DNA of 64,000 nucleotides, taken from positions 434,001 to 498,000 of the forward strand of contig JAJFJQ010000028.1 in NCBI GenBank assembly GCA_021773835.1, given 5' to 3'. The position numbers and the translations under genes are program-made. The notes beneath the pieces were generated by a model. It did no database searches. It was not told the DNA's origin and saw nothing but the letters and a program-made list of their open reading frames with translations. Position 1 is the stretch's first letter. Every line of letters begins with the position of its first letter. Source of the stretch: Gammaproteobacteria bacterium. Lineage in GTDB: Bacteria; Pseudomonadota; Gammaproteobacteria; Ga0077536. Positions 49,804 through 58,910 of this stretch are shown in pieces.

Positions 49804-49985
49804 GGATAACTACCGGTTTTATCGGCTTCCATTCTAACCTCGTTTACTCGTACCAAGGGTCTCCGGTGTGCCGAGGCGGCGGCCAACCAAAGCGTAGTCT
49901 GGGCTTGATTGCACAATTCCCGAATAAAGTCCTCAAGCTCTTGCGCGCGACTGCCGCTACTGTCCATTAATAGGTAGACACTCAT
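49800..49985 (-). CDS. Putative 61-residue protein translationally coupled to srkA
   Basis: An ATG at 49983-49985 opens a 61-codon frame (starting MSVYLLMDSSGSRAQELEDF) whose TGA overlaps the srkA GTG in a GTGA arrangement. AGG lies 7 bases before the ATG. The N-terminal half is helical and acidic (ELEDFIRELCNQAQTTLWLA), the C-terminal half basic. Its ATG shares two bases with the opposite-strand motB-like start (CATG). No homologue is recognised; it may be a leader or a genuine microprotein. Confidence 0.42.
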   Translation of the reverse strand: MSVYLLMDSSGSRAQELEDFIRELCNQAQTTLWLAAASAHRRPLVRVNEVRMEADKTGSYP

Positions 49986-50814
49986 GACCACGCCTGAAGA
50001 CGACAACATTCCCGACACGCCGCCGCAGGAGAGCGTCGAAGAAACGCCGCGCGCGGTCGCGAAGGAGATGGCGACCCCTCGCGAGCGCCGTGACCAGTTG
50101 TTCTCCGAGCATCTTTCGCTGCTAGACGACGATAGTCTCCGCGATGTCTGGTCGATCCCGTGGTCGGACCTAATGATGGCAATGTTCGTGCTGTTCGCCG
50201 CACTATTGGCGGCAAATGCGATGAATCCGAAAATAGAGATCCGCTATAAACCACACCCAATTCCGGAAGTCCATGAGATAGAAAAAGAAACGATCGTCGA
50301 ACAACAAGTGCCGCTACGGCAACCGTCTTTTGAGCCACTCATGCAGATCAACGTGTTTGATCGCAGTCAGGACGCGATCCTTGAAACGCAGATGCATAAT
50401 ATCGACGTCGCCCGACTCGAGGATCAATCGGTAAAGGTCAGTGTACAAGGTCCAATGTTCTTTGAGCGGGGCAAGGTCGACCTACTACCGGACATGATTG
50501 AATTCTTGGATCGGCTCGCGACCGTCATCAAGCAGACGCCGTATCAGGTCCACGTGGTTGGACACACCGATGACAACCCAATCAACACTGCCATATTTCC
50601 GAGTAACTGGGAGTTGTCGTTGCACCGTGCGAGCCAAGTAGCACGGCACCTCATCAGATCAGGCCGAATAGACCCGAAACGCTTCATTGTCATGGGTCGC
50701 GGTCAGTACGACCCGGCGTACCCAAATGACGATGAGGAATTTCGTGCAATGAATCGTCGGGTCGAAATTATCATCACTCGTGAAATCGCCGCAGTTAACA
50801 ACACGGAGCAATGA
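49984..50814 (+). CDS. MotB/OmpA-domain stator protein
   Basis: A 276-residue protein with an acidic cytoplasmic N-terminus, one membrane span (IPWSDLMMAMFVLFAALLAA, about 58-77) containing the Asp of the ion channel, and a C-terminal OmpA peptidoglycan-binding domain (VHVVGHTDDNPINTAIFPSN; ELSLHRASQVARHLIRSG; NRRVEIII). TDDNP and SNWELS are close to MotB/PomB. It anchors a torque-generating or energy-transducing stator. It lies upstream of its MotA partner, the reverse of the usual motA-motB order. Confidence 0.87.
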   Translation: MTTPEDDNIPDTPPQESVEETPRAVAKEMATPRERRDQLFSEHLSLLDDDSLRDVWSIPWSDLMMAMFVLFAALLAANAMNPKIEIRYKPHPIPEVHEIEKETIVEQQVPLRQPSFEPLMQINVFDRSQDAILETQMHNIDVARLEDQSVKVSVQGPMFFERGKVDLLPDMIEFLDRLATVIKQTPYQVHVVGHTDDNPINTAIFPSNWELSLHRASQVARHLIRSGRIDPKRFIVMGRGQYDPAYPNDDEEFRAMNRRVEIIITREIAAVNNTEQ

Positions 50815-50815
50815 G

Positions 50816-51628
50816 ATGACTACATTCAACTGGATGGGCGTCGTGCTATTCACTGGCCTGTACGCCGTTATGTTTGCGTTAACCGAAAACGCGGCGCTGA
50901 TGTTGAATGGGGTCGGCCTTTGTGTGGTGCTATCCGGTACGCTTGGCGCGATATTTTTGAGCTATCCGGTTAGCGATATCCATTCTGCATTGGTGGTGGC
51001 GCGCAACACCTATACCGGAAAAATGATAACGCCAGAAAAAATTATCGCGATCCTGCGCGACCTGGCAGTGCGCACCCGTAGTGACGGTGTCCTCGCACTA
51101 GAAAATTATGGCGAGCAAACCACGGTTGGATTTCTAAAACGTGCACTTACGTTGCTCGTTGATGGTTTCAAAGATGATGAGCTACACGAAATACTGCATA
51201 CAGAGATGTTTTACTTTAAACAACGCCGTATACAGCACGAGCGTGTATTCCGTCATGCGGCACGCTTGGCGCCCGCGTTTGGTGTCGCCGGTAGTGTTAT
51301 TGGTTTGGTCTCAATGCTTGCCGGTATCGGTGAGCCAGAAGTAATTCTTAGGTCGATTCCGATCGCGCTAACGTCCACCTTGTACGGAATCGTGTTAAGT
51401 AACTTTCTCTTAACGCCAATCGCCGAGAGTATTCGCGCGAAGACCGAGCGTGAATTGCTCTTGCAAAAATTAGTCACCGATGGTGTCGTTACTATTCGAC
51501 TTGAGCCTAACCCGATCCGTTTAGCGACCAAACTCGAATCTTTCCTAACACCGTCTGCCCGCCATCATGAGAATCGCACGGTCGGCGAATTGCGCGACCG
51601 TATCCGGGAACTCCATTCGGGAGCTTAA
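50816..51628 (+). CDS. MotA/PomA-like stator protein
   Basis: A 270-residue MotA-family protein starting at ATG 50816, one base after the motB-like stop, with GGAG in the preceding gene end. It has two N-terminal spans, a cytoplasmic loop (LALENYGEQTTVGFLKRALT, TEMFYFKQRR) and two C-terminal spans with LAPAFGVAGSVIGLVSMLAG and ALTSTLYGIVLSNFLLTPIA, the conserved ion-channel-lining segments. It pairs with the product upstream. No flagellar structural gene is nearby. Confidence 0.87.
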   Translation: MTTFNWMGVVLFTGLYAVMFALTENAALMLNGVGLCVVLSGTLGAIFLSYPVSDIHSALVVARNTYTGKMITPEKIIAILRDLAVRTRSDGVLALENYGEQTTVGFLKRALTLLVDGFKDDELHEILHTEMFYFKQRRIQHERVFRHAARLAPAFGVAGSVIGLVSMLAGIGEPEVILRSIPIALTSTLYGIVLSNFLLTPIAESIRAKTERELLLQKLVTDGVVTIRLEPNPIRLATKLESFLTPSARHHENRTVGELRDRIRELHSGA

Positions 51629-51809
51629 ATCAGTCGCCTTTGAGCAGCCGTCGATTAGAGCTGAGATAACTTCGGTAAGGTTTTGATTATGCGCTAGTAG
51701 CAACCAAGGTCACCTCAGCACCAGCCATCGCGCGGGCATTCTCCGCGAATGTCATTTTTCGTGAACTTAGTTATAGTTGGCAAAATGCCGCCGCCGATGG
51801 AGGATGTGA

Positions 51810-52562
51810 ATGCTTGCAGCTGTGCTCGCTGATAATCGCCGTTCCGCGTATCGCGTACGGCCGATAACGACGGACAATCTAGCGCTCGCATTATTGCGCG
51901 ACGATGCGCGCCACGTGCCAGATGAAATCGCGGACGTGACCTGTGGTGGCGCCAGCGTTCGTTTCGCCAAAGCCTCGGCGCCGTCGGTGACCAAGGGCGA
52001 AGAAATCACGGTATCGATTGAATCGCCGAATCTGACTGGTAGTGCGACATTACCGGCTAAAGTAGTATTTACAGGCGACAGCACAACAGAACGGTTAATT
52101 GGATTATCCTTCGACGCCACGGATGAATTCATCGAACGTGGTAGCGAAAGCTTTTTCGAATTATTCAATCGCCGTGTGGCCTACCGCGGCGTCGATGAAC
52201 CGGCGGCTGACGATCTCGCAGCTGCGGTCATGCCGATCGAGACGGCGCATAACAACCAACTGCTTTATCCGGTCACCGTGAGGAACATCTCAGCGACTGG
52301 AATATGCCTCGCAGTGACCAAGGACCCAGATAACTTCATGCGCGAGCGCGCGACCATTCGTTTAGCGCTGCGGCTTCCGGGACACAGGTCGCCCTACGAA
52401 ATCGTTACTCGAGTTTGCTACCGAACCGTTGCCGACGAGAAAATTTACTATGGGTGCCATTTCCATTGGCAGGAGACGCCGGGCGCGATCCCCATCCTCG
52501 AAGACCTGACCGACTACACGCTTGATCGCTTTGACGAGAATATAGCCAGCGCGGGCCACTAG
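51810..52562 (+). CDS. PilZ-domain protein, probable c-di-GMP effector
   Basis: A 250-residue protein with GGAGG before its ATG. The c-di-GMP-binding N-terminal motif RRSAYRV is at 10-16, and DVTCGGASVRF (43-53) is in the place of the DxSxxG motif, partly degenerate. A second PilZ-like barrel may lie in the C-terminal half (YPVTVRNISATGICLAV, with NISATG a better match). Next to motBA genes, it may act like YcgR/FlgZ and brake or steer the stator in response to c-di-GMP. Confidence 0.78.
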   Translation: MLAAVLADNRRSAYRVRPITTDNLALALLRDDARHVPDEIADVTCGGASVRFAKASAPSVTKGEEITVSIESPNLTGSATLPAKVVFTGDSTTERLIGLSFDATDEFIERGSESFFELFNRRVAYRGVDEPAADDLAAAVMPIETAHNNQLLYPVTVRNISATGICLAVTKDPDNFMRERATIRLALRLPGHRSPYEIVTRVCYRTVADEKIYYGCHFHWQETPGAIPILEDLTDYTLDRFDENIASAGH

Positions 52563-52593
52563 CGCGCGACCCGTGCCGCCGCTACTACCTGTA

Positions 52594-53439
52594 CTATGCC
52601 CGCAGCTTATTTGCCAGCGCCGCTACCCGATCCAATTGACGTAGTACCGAATCTTGGTCTTCAGGCGCCACGTTGAAGATCAGCTCACTATAGCCCTCGG
52701 CTATACATTCGTGGGCCTCGGTCTCGTCGAGCGGTGCCATAAACAAGCCCAAGCTTATTTCTGAAAAATCGCGTCCTCGCCGCTCGCATGCCGCTTTTAG
52801 CGCTTCGACATTGCCACCGCCGGGGCGACCGCGGATTGGCATCCAGCCATCCGCGTAATCGGCCACGCGATCCGGAGCCCATTTTGAGTTTGCGCCGATC
52901 CAGATAGGTGGTCCGCCATTTTGAACGGGCTTCGGGTATGACCACATCGGATCGAAGTCAACATACTCGCCATGAAACTCCGGCTCATCTTCACGCCAGA
53001 TAGTTTTCATTGCCATTATACGTTCGCGTAATACCTTCCAGCGTGTATCGAAGCGCGTGCCATGATTTTCCACTTCGGCAACGTTCCATCCAGCTCCGAT
53101 CCCGAAGATCACGCGTCCGTTTGAAATCATATCAAGCGACGCGATCTCCTTCGCGAGCGTGATCGGATCGCGCTGTGTTACCAGGCAGATACCGGTCGCG
53201 AGCGTGATCCGTTTGGTCACGGCGGCACACGCAGCCAGCGCCACGAAAGGGTCATAGGTGCGTTTATAAAACTCGGGTACGACACCGTCCGGCATAAACG
53301 GTGACGTGGAGCTAACCGGGATGTGAGTGTGCTCCGGAAGAAAAAGTGCATCTAGGCCTCTTTCTTCTACAGCTACGGCTAGATCTACCGGTTGTATCGT
53401 TTGATCGGTCGGAAAAAGGAGAACACTACAGCGCACCAT
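52594..53439 (-). CDS. Luciferase-like (LLM class, F420/FMN) oxidoreductase
   Basis: A 281-residue TIM-barrel flavin/F420-type oxidoreductase. LDALFLPEHTHIPVSS, ITLATGICLVTQRDPITLAK and FGIGAGWNVAEVENHG are typical of the TIGR03619-like LLM subgroup; IWIGANSKWAPDRVADYADG completes the barrel. Members reduce or oxidise diverse substrates with F420 or FMN; the cofactor cannot be decided here. It is followed on the same strand by no close partner; the cupin gene 48 bases upstream may share its transcript. Confidence 0.87.
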   Translation of the reverse strand: MVRCSVLLFPTDQTIQPVDLAVAVEERGLDALFLPEHTHIPVSSTSPFMPDGVVPEFYKRTYDPFVALAACAAVTKRITLATGICLVTQRDPITLAKEIASLDMISNGRVIFGIGAGWNVAEVENHGTRFDTRWKVLRERIMAMKTIWREDEPEFHGEYVDFDPMWSYPKPVQNGGPPIWIGANSKWAPDRVADYADGWMPIRGRPGGGNVEALKAACERRGRDFSEISLGLFMAPLDETEAHECIAEGYSELIFNVAPEDQDSVLRQLDRVAALANKLRA

Positions 53440-53487
53440 ATTAATATCGCCTATCGACTGTTTGAATAACGGGATTCTACTGTATGC

Positions 53488-53979
53488 TCAGGTATTGCGG
53501 TTGTCGCCGATGACATTCGGACGCGGCAGCCCAGCTTTTTCACATTCCCGGTGATACAGATCTAGAATCACACCGGCGTCCAACACCGATTCAATCTTGC
53601 CATCGTCGTCTAGATTTAGGTTTGCCCCGGAGATCGCAAAAAAGACATCGGTCGGTCCATCGGTATCGGCTAAGGCGTGTAGGGTGTGTATCGATCCCGC
53701 GGGTTCGAATAGATAAGAACCCGCGGTGTTGATCTCCGGATATTCCAGGTAGCGCCACGCACCGCTCGTCGTGTAGGCATAAACGGTGCCGGTATGCCGA
53801 TGGCGTTGGACGGTAGTACCGGGTTCGAACTTTGTCCGCACCACCCACAATCCCAAATCGATATCGACTTGCATCAACTGAAATGCAACGCCGGGACTTA
53901 ACGAGACGAACGGCATTTCGTCCTCGCCGCGATGCGCAGCCGTCGGGATACCGGGGATCGCTGTAACTTGGGCGCTCAC
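53488..53979 (-). CDS. Cupin protein of the 2,4'-dihydroxyacetophenone dioxygenase type
   Basis: A 163-residue cupin. TVQRHRHTGTVYAYTTSGAW has the first metal motif (two His), EPAGSIHTLHALADTDGPTD the second. The overall sequence and length resemble 2,4'-dihydroxyacetophenone dioxygenase-family proteins, iron enzymes cleaving carbon-carbon bonds next to a ketone. The substrate is unverified. It probably heads a two-gene transcript with the LLM oxidoreductase, a plausible small catabolic unit. Confidence 0.8.
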   Translation of the reverse strand: MSAQVTAIPGIPTAAHRGEDEMPFVSLSPGVAFQLMQVDIDLGLWVVRTKFEPGTTVQRHRHTGTVYAYTTSGAWRYLEYPEINTAGSYLFEPAGSIHTLHALADTDGPTDVFFAISGANLNLDDDGKIESVLDAGVILDLYHRECEKAGLPRPNVIGDNRNT

Positions 53980-54195
53980 AATAAATCTCTCCTTGTTCGG
54001 TCTGTCATTGGTCGAATATCAGTATCGCCGTGCGCTATGCATTCTAATCGATACAAGGGTCACCGCAGCCGGGGTGTAAGCGAACCTAAATCTCTTATAG
54101 CTTGACCTGACTTGTACTTAGTGTAGAGTGTAAAGAAATCATTAAAACTCGTTGATAAATAAGACTAATATTTACACACAGTAGCGACAAAGTTA

Positions 54196-55986
54196 ATGCC
54201 AAATTTAGCCCTAGGCCGTATAGACCCTTTGACCCTTACGCTCGCGCCAAAGTCACAGGGTATCGCGACGCCGTCGATTTCGCCGCTATTAGTAGCAGTC
54301 CTGCAAACGTTTCCGGAACCAGTCTACCTCAAGGATAGAAGTCATCGCTGGGTCATGGTCAACGAGGCCTATTGCGATTACATGGGGCACGAAAGTGAAG
54401 CCTTATTAGGGAAGTGCGAAGGCGATATGCTACCGGAGCGCGAGGCAAGCCTTGCCTGGGAGAACGACGAGGCAGTATTCAAGACGGGCTCCAGTACACT
54501 CAACGAAGCCGTCGCGGCTCGCGACGACAAGACTGCCCGTTTATTGCAAACCCACAAGTCGATATTACGCGATGGTGACGATAACGAATTGCTCCTGTGT
54601 GTGATCCGCGACCTCACCGGCTCGGATGCGGCCAGTGATTTGTTGCAAGGTGGTCCAGCAGGTGATGACAAACCAGCTCTGCGAGGACAAACAAAGATCC
54701 GGCGACTGGGTGAACAATCCGTTCGCTTCGCCTTTTCAGACCCACTGACCCAATTGCCGGACCGCAGAGCGTTTATGAACTTGCTCGATGTGGCGGCCGC
54801 CCGGGTAGCGGCAAGCAGTGCGATCTTTGTGATCAATATTGACCACCTCAAGTTGGTCAACGATCGCTTCGGACATAGTGCAGGGGACACGGTGATACTC
54901 GAAGTTGCGCGTCGATTACGTGCGTCGATCCGCGCCAACGACATCCTAGGTCGGCTCGATAGTGATGAATTTATTGTTTTGGCGGACGCCATCGATTCAA
55001 TGCAAACGGACCGCATCGCCGATCAGATCTTGGCTAACATCGTCGATCCACTTCAATTAGGCCAACACGAATACAGGATATCGGTCAGCGTCGGAATCGC
55101 GATGTTTTCCGGCCATAGACATAACGCGGAAGAACTCGTGCGCAATGCGAGAATGGCGGCGAGCTGGTGTAAACGGCGTAATCGTGGCGGATCTGAGTTT
55201 TACTCCGATGGTGCAAGCGCCGCCGCGGAGCGGATGGCGACAATTGAATTGAAGCTTCCGATAGCGTTAGAGCAAGGAGAGCTCGTCGTTCACTATCAGC
55301 CCATCGTTTCGAGCAGAAAACGTAATGTTTCCGGCTTCGAAGCCCTGGCGCGCTGGAATGACAGCGATCTCGGCGAGCTGTTTCCACAGGAGTTTATTCC
55401 AATCGCCGAGGACATGGGGATTGTGCGGAAATTAGGTCAGATGATCATTGACCGGGCATGCGAATTTACGGCCTCGCTTGCGAACCGTCGATTGTCGGTC
55501 ACGGTGAACGTTTCCGGATCACAATTAATGGACGAGACCTTCCCTATCTTCGTCGCCGAGACCTTGCAAAAATATGATCTCGCGGGCAGTAGGCTGTTCT
55601 TTGAGATCACCGAATCGGTGGCGATGAAAGCCGATGCGTCGGTCTGGCAGGTATTCGAAGAGCTCGCCACAATCGGGGTGCGGCTGGTAATAGATGACTT
55701 CGGAACTGGATTTTCGAATCTCGCGCGTCTCAAAGAATTGCCTTTCGTCGCGATCAAGATCGACCGCGATTTCATTCGTGACCTACCGAACTCTCCGCAG
55801 GATCGCGCAATTTTTCGTGCTATGCATGCAATGGCCAAAGAGCTTAATTTGAAGACCGTTGCGGAAGGTATTGAAAATGCGCTGCAAGAAGAATTTGTCG
55901 CCGGTTTCGGAGTGGATTATTTCCAGGGATATCGGTTCGGTCACCCAATGCCGGCAAATAAACTAAAACGCTATACTAAGTCTTGA
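54196..55986 (+). CDS. PAS-GGDEF-EAL signalling protein, cyclase site degenerate, EAL intact
   Basis: A 596-residue c-di-GMP signalling protein. Residues 30-140 are a PAS domain (FPEPVYLKDRSHRWVMVNEA). The GGDEF domain (180-340) keeps FVINIDHLKLVNDRFGHSAG, but the signature reads DSDEF at 255-259 instead of GGDEF, so cyclase activity is unlikely. The EAL domain (350-590) is complete: EALAR 382-386, NVSGSQL 438-444, EITES 470-474, DDFGTG 500-505, KIDRDF and AEGIE 556-560. It is probably a phosphodiesterase with a regulatory pseudo-cyclase. It starts 2.4 kb after the PilZ gene's start, and no clear ribosome site precedes the ATG. Confidence 0.9.
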   Translation: MPNLALGRIDPLTLTLAPKSQGIATPSISPLLVAVLQTFPEPVYLKDRSHRWVMVNEAYCDYMGHESEALLGKCEGDMLPEREASLAWENDEAVFKTGSSTLNEAVAARDDKTARLLQTHKSILRDGDDNELLLCVIRDLTGSDAASDLLQGGPAGDDKPALRGQTKIRRLGEQSVRFAFSDPLTQLPDRRAFMNLLDVAAARVAASSAIFVINIDHLKLVNDRFGHSAGDTVILEVARRLRASIRANDILGRLDSDEFIVLADAIDSMQTDRIADQILANIVDPLQLGQHEYRISVSVGIAMFSGHRHNAEELVRNARMAASWCKRRNRGGSEFYSDGASAAAERMATIELKLPIALEQGELVVHYQPIVSSRKRNVSGFEALARWNDSDLGELFPQEFIPIAEDMGIVRKLGQMIIDRACEFTASLANRRLSVTVNVSGSQLMDETFPIFVAETLQKYDLAGSRLFFEITESVAMKADASVWQVFEELATIGVRLVIDDFGTGFSNLARLKELPFVAIKIDRDFIRDLPNSPQDRAIFRAMHAMAKELNLKTVAEGIENALQEEFVAGFGVDYFQGYRFGHPMPANKLKRYTKS

Positions 55987-56009
55987 TCTAATCAATTTTG
56001 AGGACCGGC

Positions 56010-56495
56010 ATGACGATCTCCATTAAGCGCCGATTGCTCCTGTTCGCATTTCTGTATAGCTTTATTAATCCCGCTGTTGCGGGTGACGCAACGTTTGTCA
56101 CCATGTTCGGAAGTGACCCCGGTTCACCCCTCGCGCACGGATACAGCTATGGGTTACCGGCCGAATCTGGTGCGACTTATACCTTGCGTATTCCCGCTGC
56201 CGACCGAAAGGTAAGAGAGATTTTCTACGATACTGTTTTGACGATCAGCAACCCAGAGAAAATCGTACAACAGGTCGCGGCATCACGTGCTTTTGATTCA
56301 GTCGAAGCCTGCCACGAGGCTCGTAATGTAATACTGGACAAGCTGGCTGTCGGATTGTCCCAAAGCTACACTGGACAAGATGAACAATGGCACAGGCAAT
56401 CCGAGGACGGTAGCGTGGTTGCTCGAGCGGTCTGCGAAAAGCTTCGACACTATCCGAGACCAGTGTTGCATCTATTGATCTCTATGCGTCCCTAA
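56010..56495 (+). CDS. Exported hypothetical protein
   Basis: A 161-residue protein beginning at ATG 56010, 6 bases after GAGG. It has a signal peptide (MTISIKRRLLLFAFLYSFIN, PAVAG), then a compact domain with two cysteines (EACHEARN and VCEKLRHYP) that may pair. No family is recognised. It is 23 bases after the PAS-GGDEF-EAL gene, so it is likely in its transcript. It is convergent with the acyl-CoA dehydrogenase gene. Confidence 0.7.
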   Translation: MTISIKRRLLLFAFLYSFINPAVAGDATFVTMFGSDPGSPLAHGYSYGLPAESGATYTLRIPAADRKVREIFYDTVLTISNPEKIVQQVAASRAFDSVEACHEARNVILDKLAVGLSQSYTGQDEQWHRQSEDGSVVARAVCEKLRHYPRPVLHLLISMRP

Positions 56496-56508
56496 CACGC
56501 TCTTCGGT

Positions 56509-58863
56509 TTAAGAATCCGGTAGTTTCAAGACGTGTTTAGCGATGATATTACGCTGAATTTCATTGCTACCGCCGTAAATGGTAGCAGGCCTCGCAGTAT
56601 AGAACTGACTTAGTATATTCGCGCTGCCGCTACCAAAAACCAGATCCCCACGCTCCGCACCTATTTCACCCGCTGCCTCAAGCATCAGTTCGCTTAAGCG
56701 CGCAAATGTCTCGGTCGCCCAAATTTTCAATAGCGATACATCGGGACCCAGGGTGCCGCCCTTACGGACTATTTCCGCGAACTGTGCATAGACTGACTCG
56801 AGATCTAAGGTATCGAGCTTTAATTGGGTGAACCGATCCTTGAAACTCGCATCTTCGAATAAGTCTGTGCCGATCGCGATGCTTTGAAGACGCTGTAGAG
56901 CATATTGCGATTGCTTTGGGCTACCCAGGAAAATGCGTTCGAAGCTTAATAGGGCTTTAGCGATCCCCCAGCCGGCGTTCAATTCGCCGACCAGGTTTTC
57001 TACGGGCACGCGGACGTCGTCAAAAAATACCTCGCAGAATTCTTCATCGCCGGCGAGGTTTCTGATAGGTCTAATACTGATCCCGGGAGTCGACAAATCG
57101 AGCAGCAAGAAGCTGATCCCAGCCTGGTGTTTCACGGTCTTGTCGGTTCGCACCAGCAAAAAGATATGCGTAGCGTCTTGCGCGAGCGTCGTCCAGGTTT
57201 TTTGTCCGTTTACGATGAATTCATCGCCGTCTAATATGGCTTCGCATTGCAGGCTAGCGAGATCAGAACCGGCATTGGGCTCAGAGTAACCTTGGCACCA
57301 GACGTTCTCTCCGCTCAATATCTTGGGCAAATACTCGGCCCGCTGTTCAGGATTGCCATGCGCGATGAGTAATGGCCCGATCATGGTGATCCCCATGTCT
57401 GGCGCACGCGCTACGCCCCAGCGCTCCTGTTCCTCTATGAAGATAAGAAACTTCGACGGCGACAAGCCCATTCCGCCGAATTCTACCGGCCAATTCGGAG
57501 CGAGCCATCCTTTGCGCGACAATTTGAGATACCAAGGTTTTATCTCTGGCCAATGAAGGCGCCGTGGTGGGTAACGTAACGCGGCTGGATACTCTTGTTC
57601 GAACCACTTGCGCACCAACTGTCGAAAATCACCGTCGGCCAGATCGTTCCAGTTTCCGCCGGTCACTTCAGTGGTCTGCTCCAAATGCTGTTGCCCATCC
57701 AATTCGTCGACTGCACTGCTGGTGTTCACAAGGTCTCCGAGTTTTCGCAAATGCCAAGCGACATTCCCGCGGCGTGAGCACAGAACCATTGCGGAGTTCA
57801 GGAAATGTCCGATATCGCATTCGTAGGTAAAACCGATGGCACCGTGCATCTGAATGGCAGCACGAGTTATTGTCAACGCGGCATCGGCGGCGCGATATTT
57901 AGCGCGGCTCGCTAATATCGCACGTTCCCGCGGGTCGGTATTTTGCGCGAGGCAGACGAGGGCCTCGCCGACTACGGCAGCGGCCAACTCACGTCGGATA
58001 AATAGATCGACCGATCGATGCTGCAAGGCCTGGAAACTTCCGATCGTACGTCCGAATTGCTTTCTTGTGCGCAAGTACTCGAGCGTCACCTCCAGCGCCT
58101 GTCCCATCAAACCACAGAGGTACGCAGCGGTGAGCACATGGCTATGGTCGATAGCGCAAGCCAACGCTTGTGCAACCGCGTCCCCACGTCCGAGAAGCAG
58201 GTTTTGTGTTAATTGAATGTTCGTATAGCTGGTTTTGGCGTGCGAGGTGTTGTCCGCTAGAAGACGAGACTCAATGTTGAGCCCTTCGCTTTCCGCCGGT
58301 ACCCAGAACAACGCAATCTGAGCATCTAAGAATGCCGGGACTAGAAATCCACTGGCTGAGCGCGCCATTGGAACACAATCATTGCTGCCGTTGAGGATAA
58401 ATCCGGCGGGGCCCGGCTCGGCGTTTGGTAACCCAATACCGTCATACGAGTAGAACTCCGTCGTACAAGCGATTGGTAGGGCTTCGCCTCCCGCCAATTG
58501 CTGGAGCAATTGGGACCGTAGATCGCCGACCGGTAACAGGCGTAACAAAGTCGCAGCTAAGCCCGCGGTCTCTATTAGCGGTTCGGGTGCCACCACGCTA
58601 CCGAGTTCTTCGGCAACGATGGCGGCCGCGCCTATGCCTAGACCAAGGCCGTTACAATCTTCCGGCACAGCAATCGCGGACCAACCCATATCAACCATTG
58701 CACGCCAGATCGACGTGTCAAAATCGACATCGGTTTGCTTTAGATCCTTTAGGCGAGAGATCGCAGCATCGCCGCGACAAAACGCGATGGCGCTGTCGCG
58801 CAACATGACATTTTCTTCTCGGTCTTCAGGGCTCGACAAGTTGTCGGCGGCTCTTATGGTCAT
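56509..58863 (-). CDS. Double acyl-CoA dehydrogenase (two ACAD domains fused)
   Basis: A 784-residue protein made of two acyl-CoA dehydrogenase units. Unit 1 (about 1-375): MGWSAIAVPEDCNGLGLGIG, LEYLRTRKQFGRTIGSFQAL, AAIQMHGAIGFTYECDIGHF. Unit 2 (about 405-784): RKGWLAPNWPVEFGGMGLSP, CQGYSEPNAGSDLASLQCEA, DEFIVNGQKTWTT, TIYGGSNEIQRNIIAKHVLK. Unit 1 lacks the clear flavin-binding SEPxAGSD segment, so FAD contacts are probably shared, as in the alpha2beta2 FadE pairs of steroid side-chain degradation. The end YGGSNEIQ lacks the MCAD-type catalytic Glu, as in those pairs. Substrate: an acyl-CoA, possibly branched or steroid-derived. Confidence 0.88.
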   Translation of the reverse strand: MTIRAADNLSSPEDREENVMLRDSAIAFCRGDAAISRLKDLKQTDVDFDTSIWRAMVDMGWSAIAVPEDCNGLGLGIGAAAIVAEELGSVVAPEPLIETAGLAATLLRLLPVGDLRSQLLQQLAGGEALPIACTTEFYSYDGIGLPNAEPGPAGFILNGSNDCVPMARSASGFLVPAFLDAQIALFWVPAESEGLNIESRLLADNTSHAKTSYTNIQLTQNLLLGRGDAVAQALACAIDHSHVLTAAYLCGLMGQALEVTLEYLRTRKQFGRTIGSFQALQHRSVDLFIRRELAAAVVGEALVCLAQNTDPRERAILASRAKYRAADAALTITRAAIQMHGAIGFTYECDIGHFLNSAMVLCSRRGNVAWHLRKLGDLVNTSSAVDELDGQQHLEQTTEVTGGNWNDLADGDFRQLVRKWFEQEYPAALRYPPRRLHWPEIKPWYLKLSRKGWLAPNWPVEFGGMGLSPSKFLIFIEEQERWGVARAPDMGITMIGPLLIAHGNPEQRAEYLPKILSGENVWCQGYSEPNAGSDLASLQCEAILDGDEFIVNGQKTWTTLAQDATHIFLLVRTDKTVKHQAGISFLLLDLSTPGISIRPIRNLAGDEEFCEVFFDDVRVPVENLVGELNAGWGIAKALLSFERIFLGSPKQSQYALQRLQSIAIGTDLFEDASFKDRFTQLKLDTLDLESVYAQFAEIVRKGGTLGPDVSLLKIWATETFARLSELMLEAAGEIGAERGDLVFGSGSANILSQFYTARPATIYGGSNEIQRNIIAKHVLKLPDS

Positions 58864-58910
58864 TGAATTCTCTCAACGAAGGACCTCGCATTACTGCAAT
58901 GGACGGTAGC

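Noticed and set aside
49984-51628. Zorya-type (ZorAB) antiphage motor
   Set aside because: ZorAB systems carry ZorC/ZorD or ZorE effectors next to them; here a PilZ gene follows and no effector is present, and the OmpA domain has MotB-type motifs.
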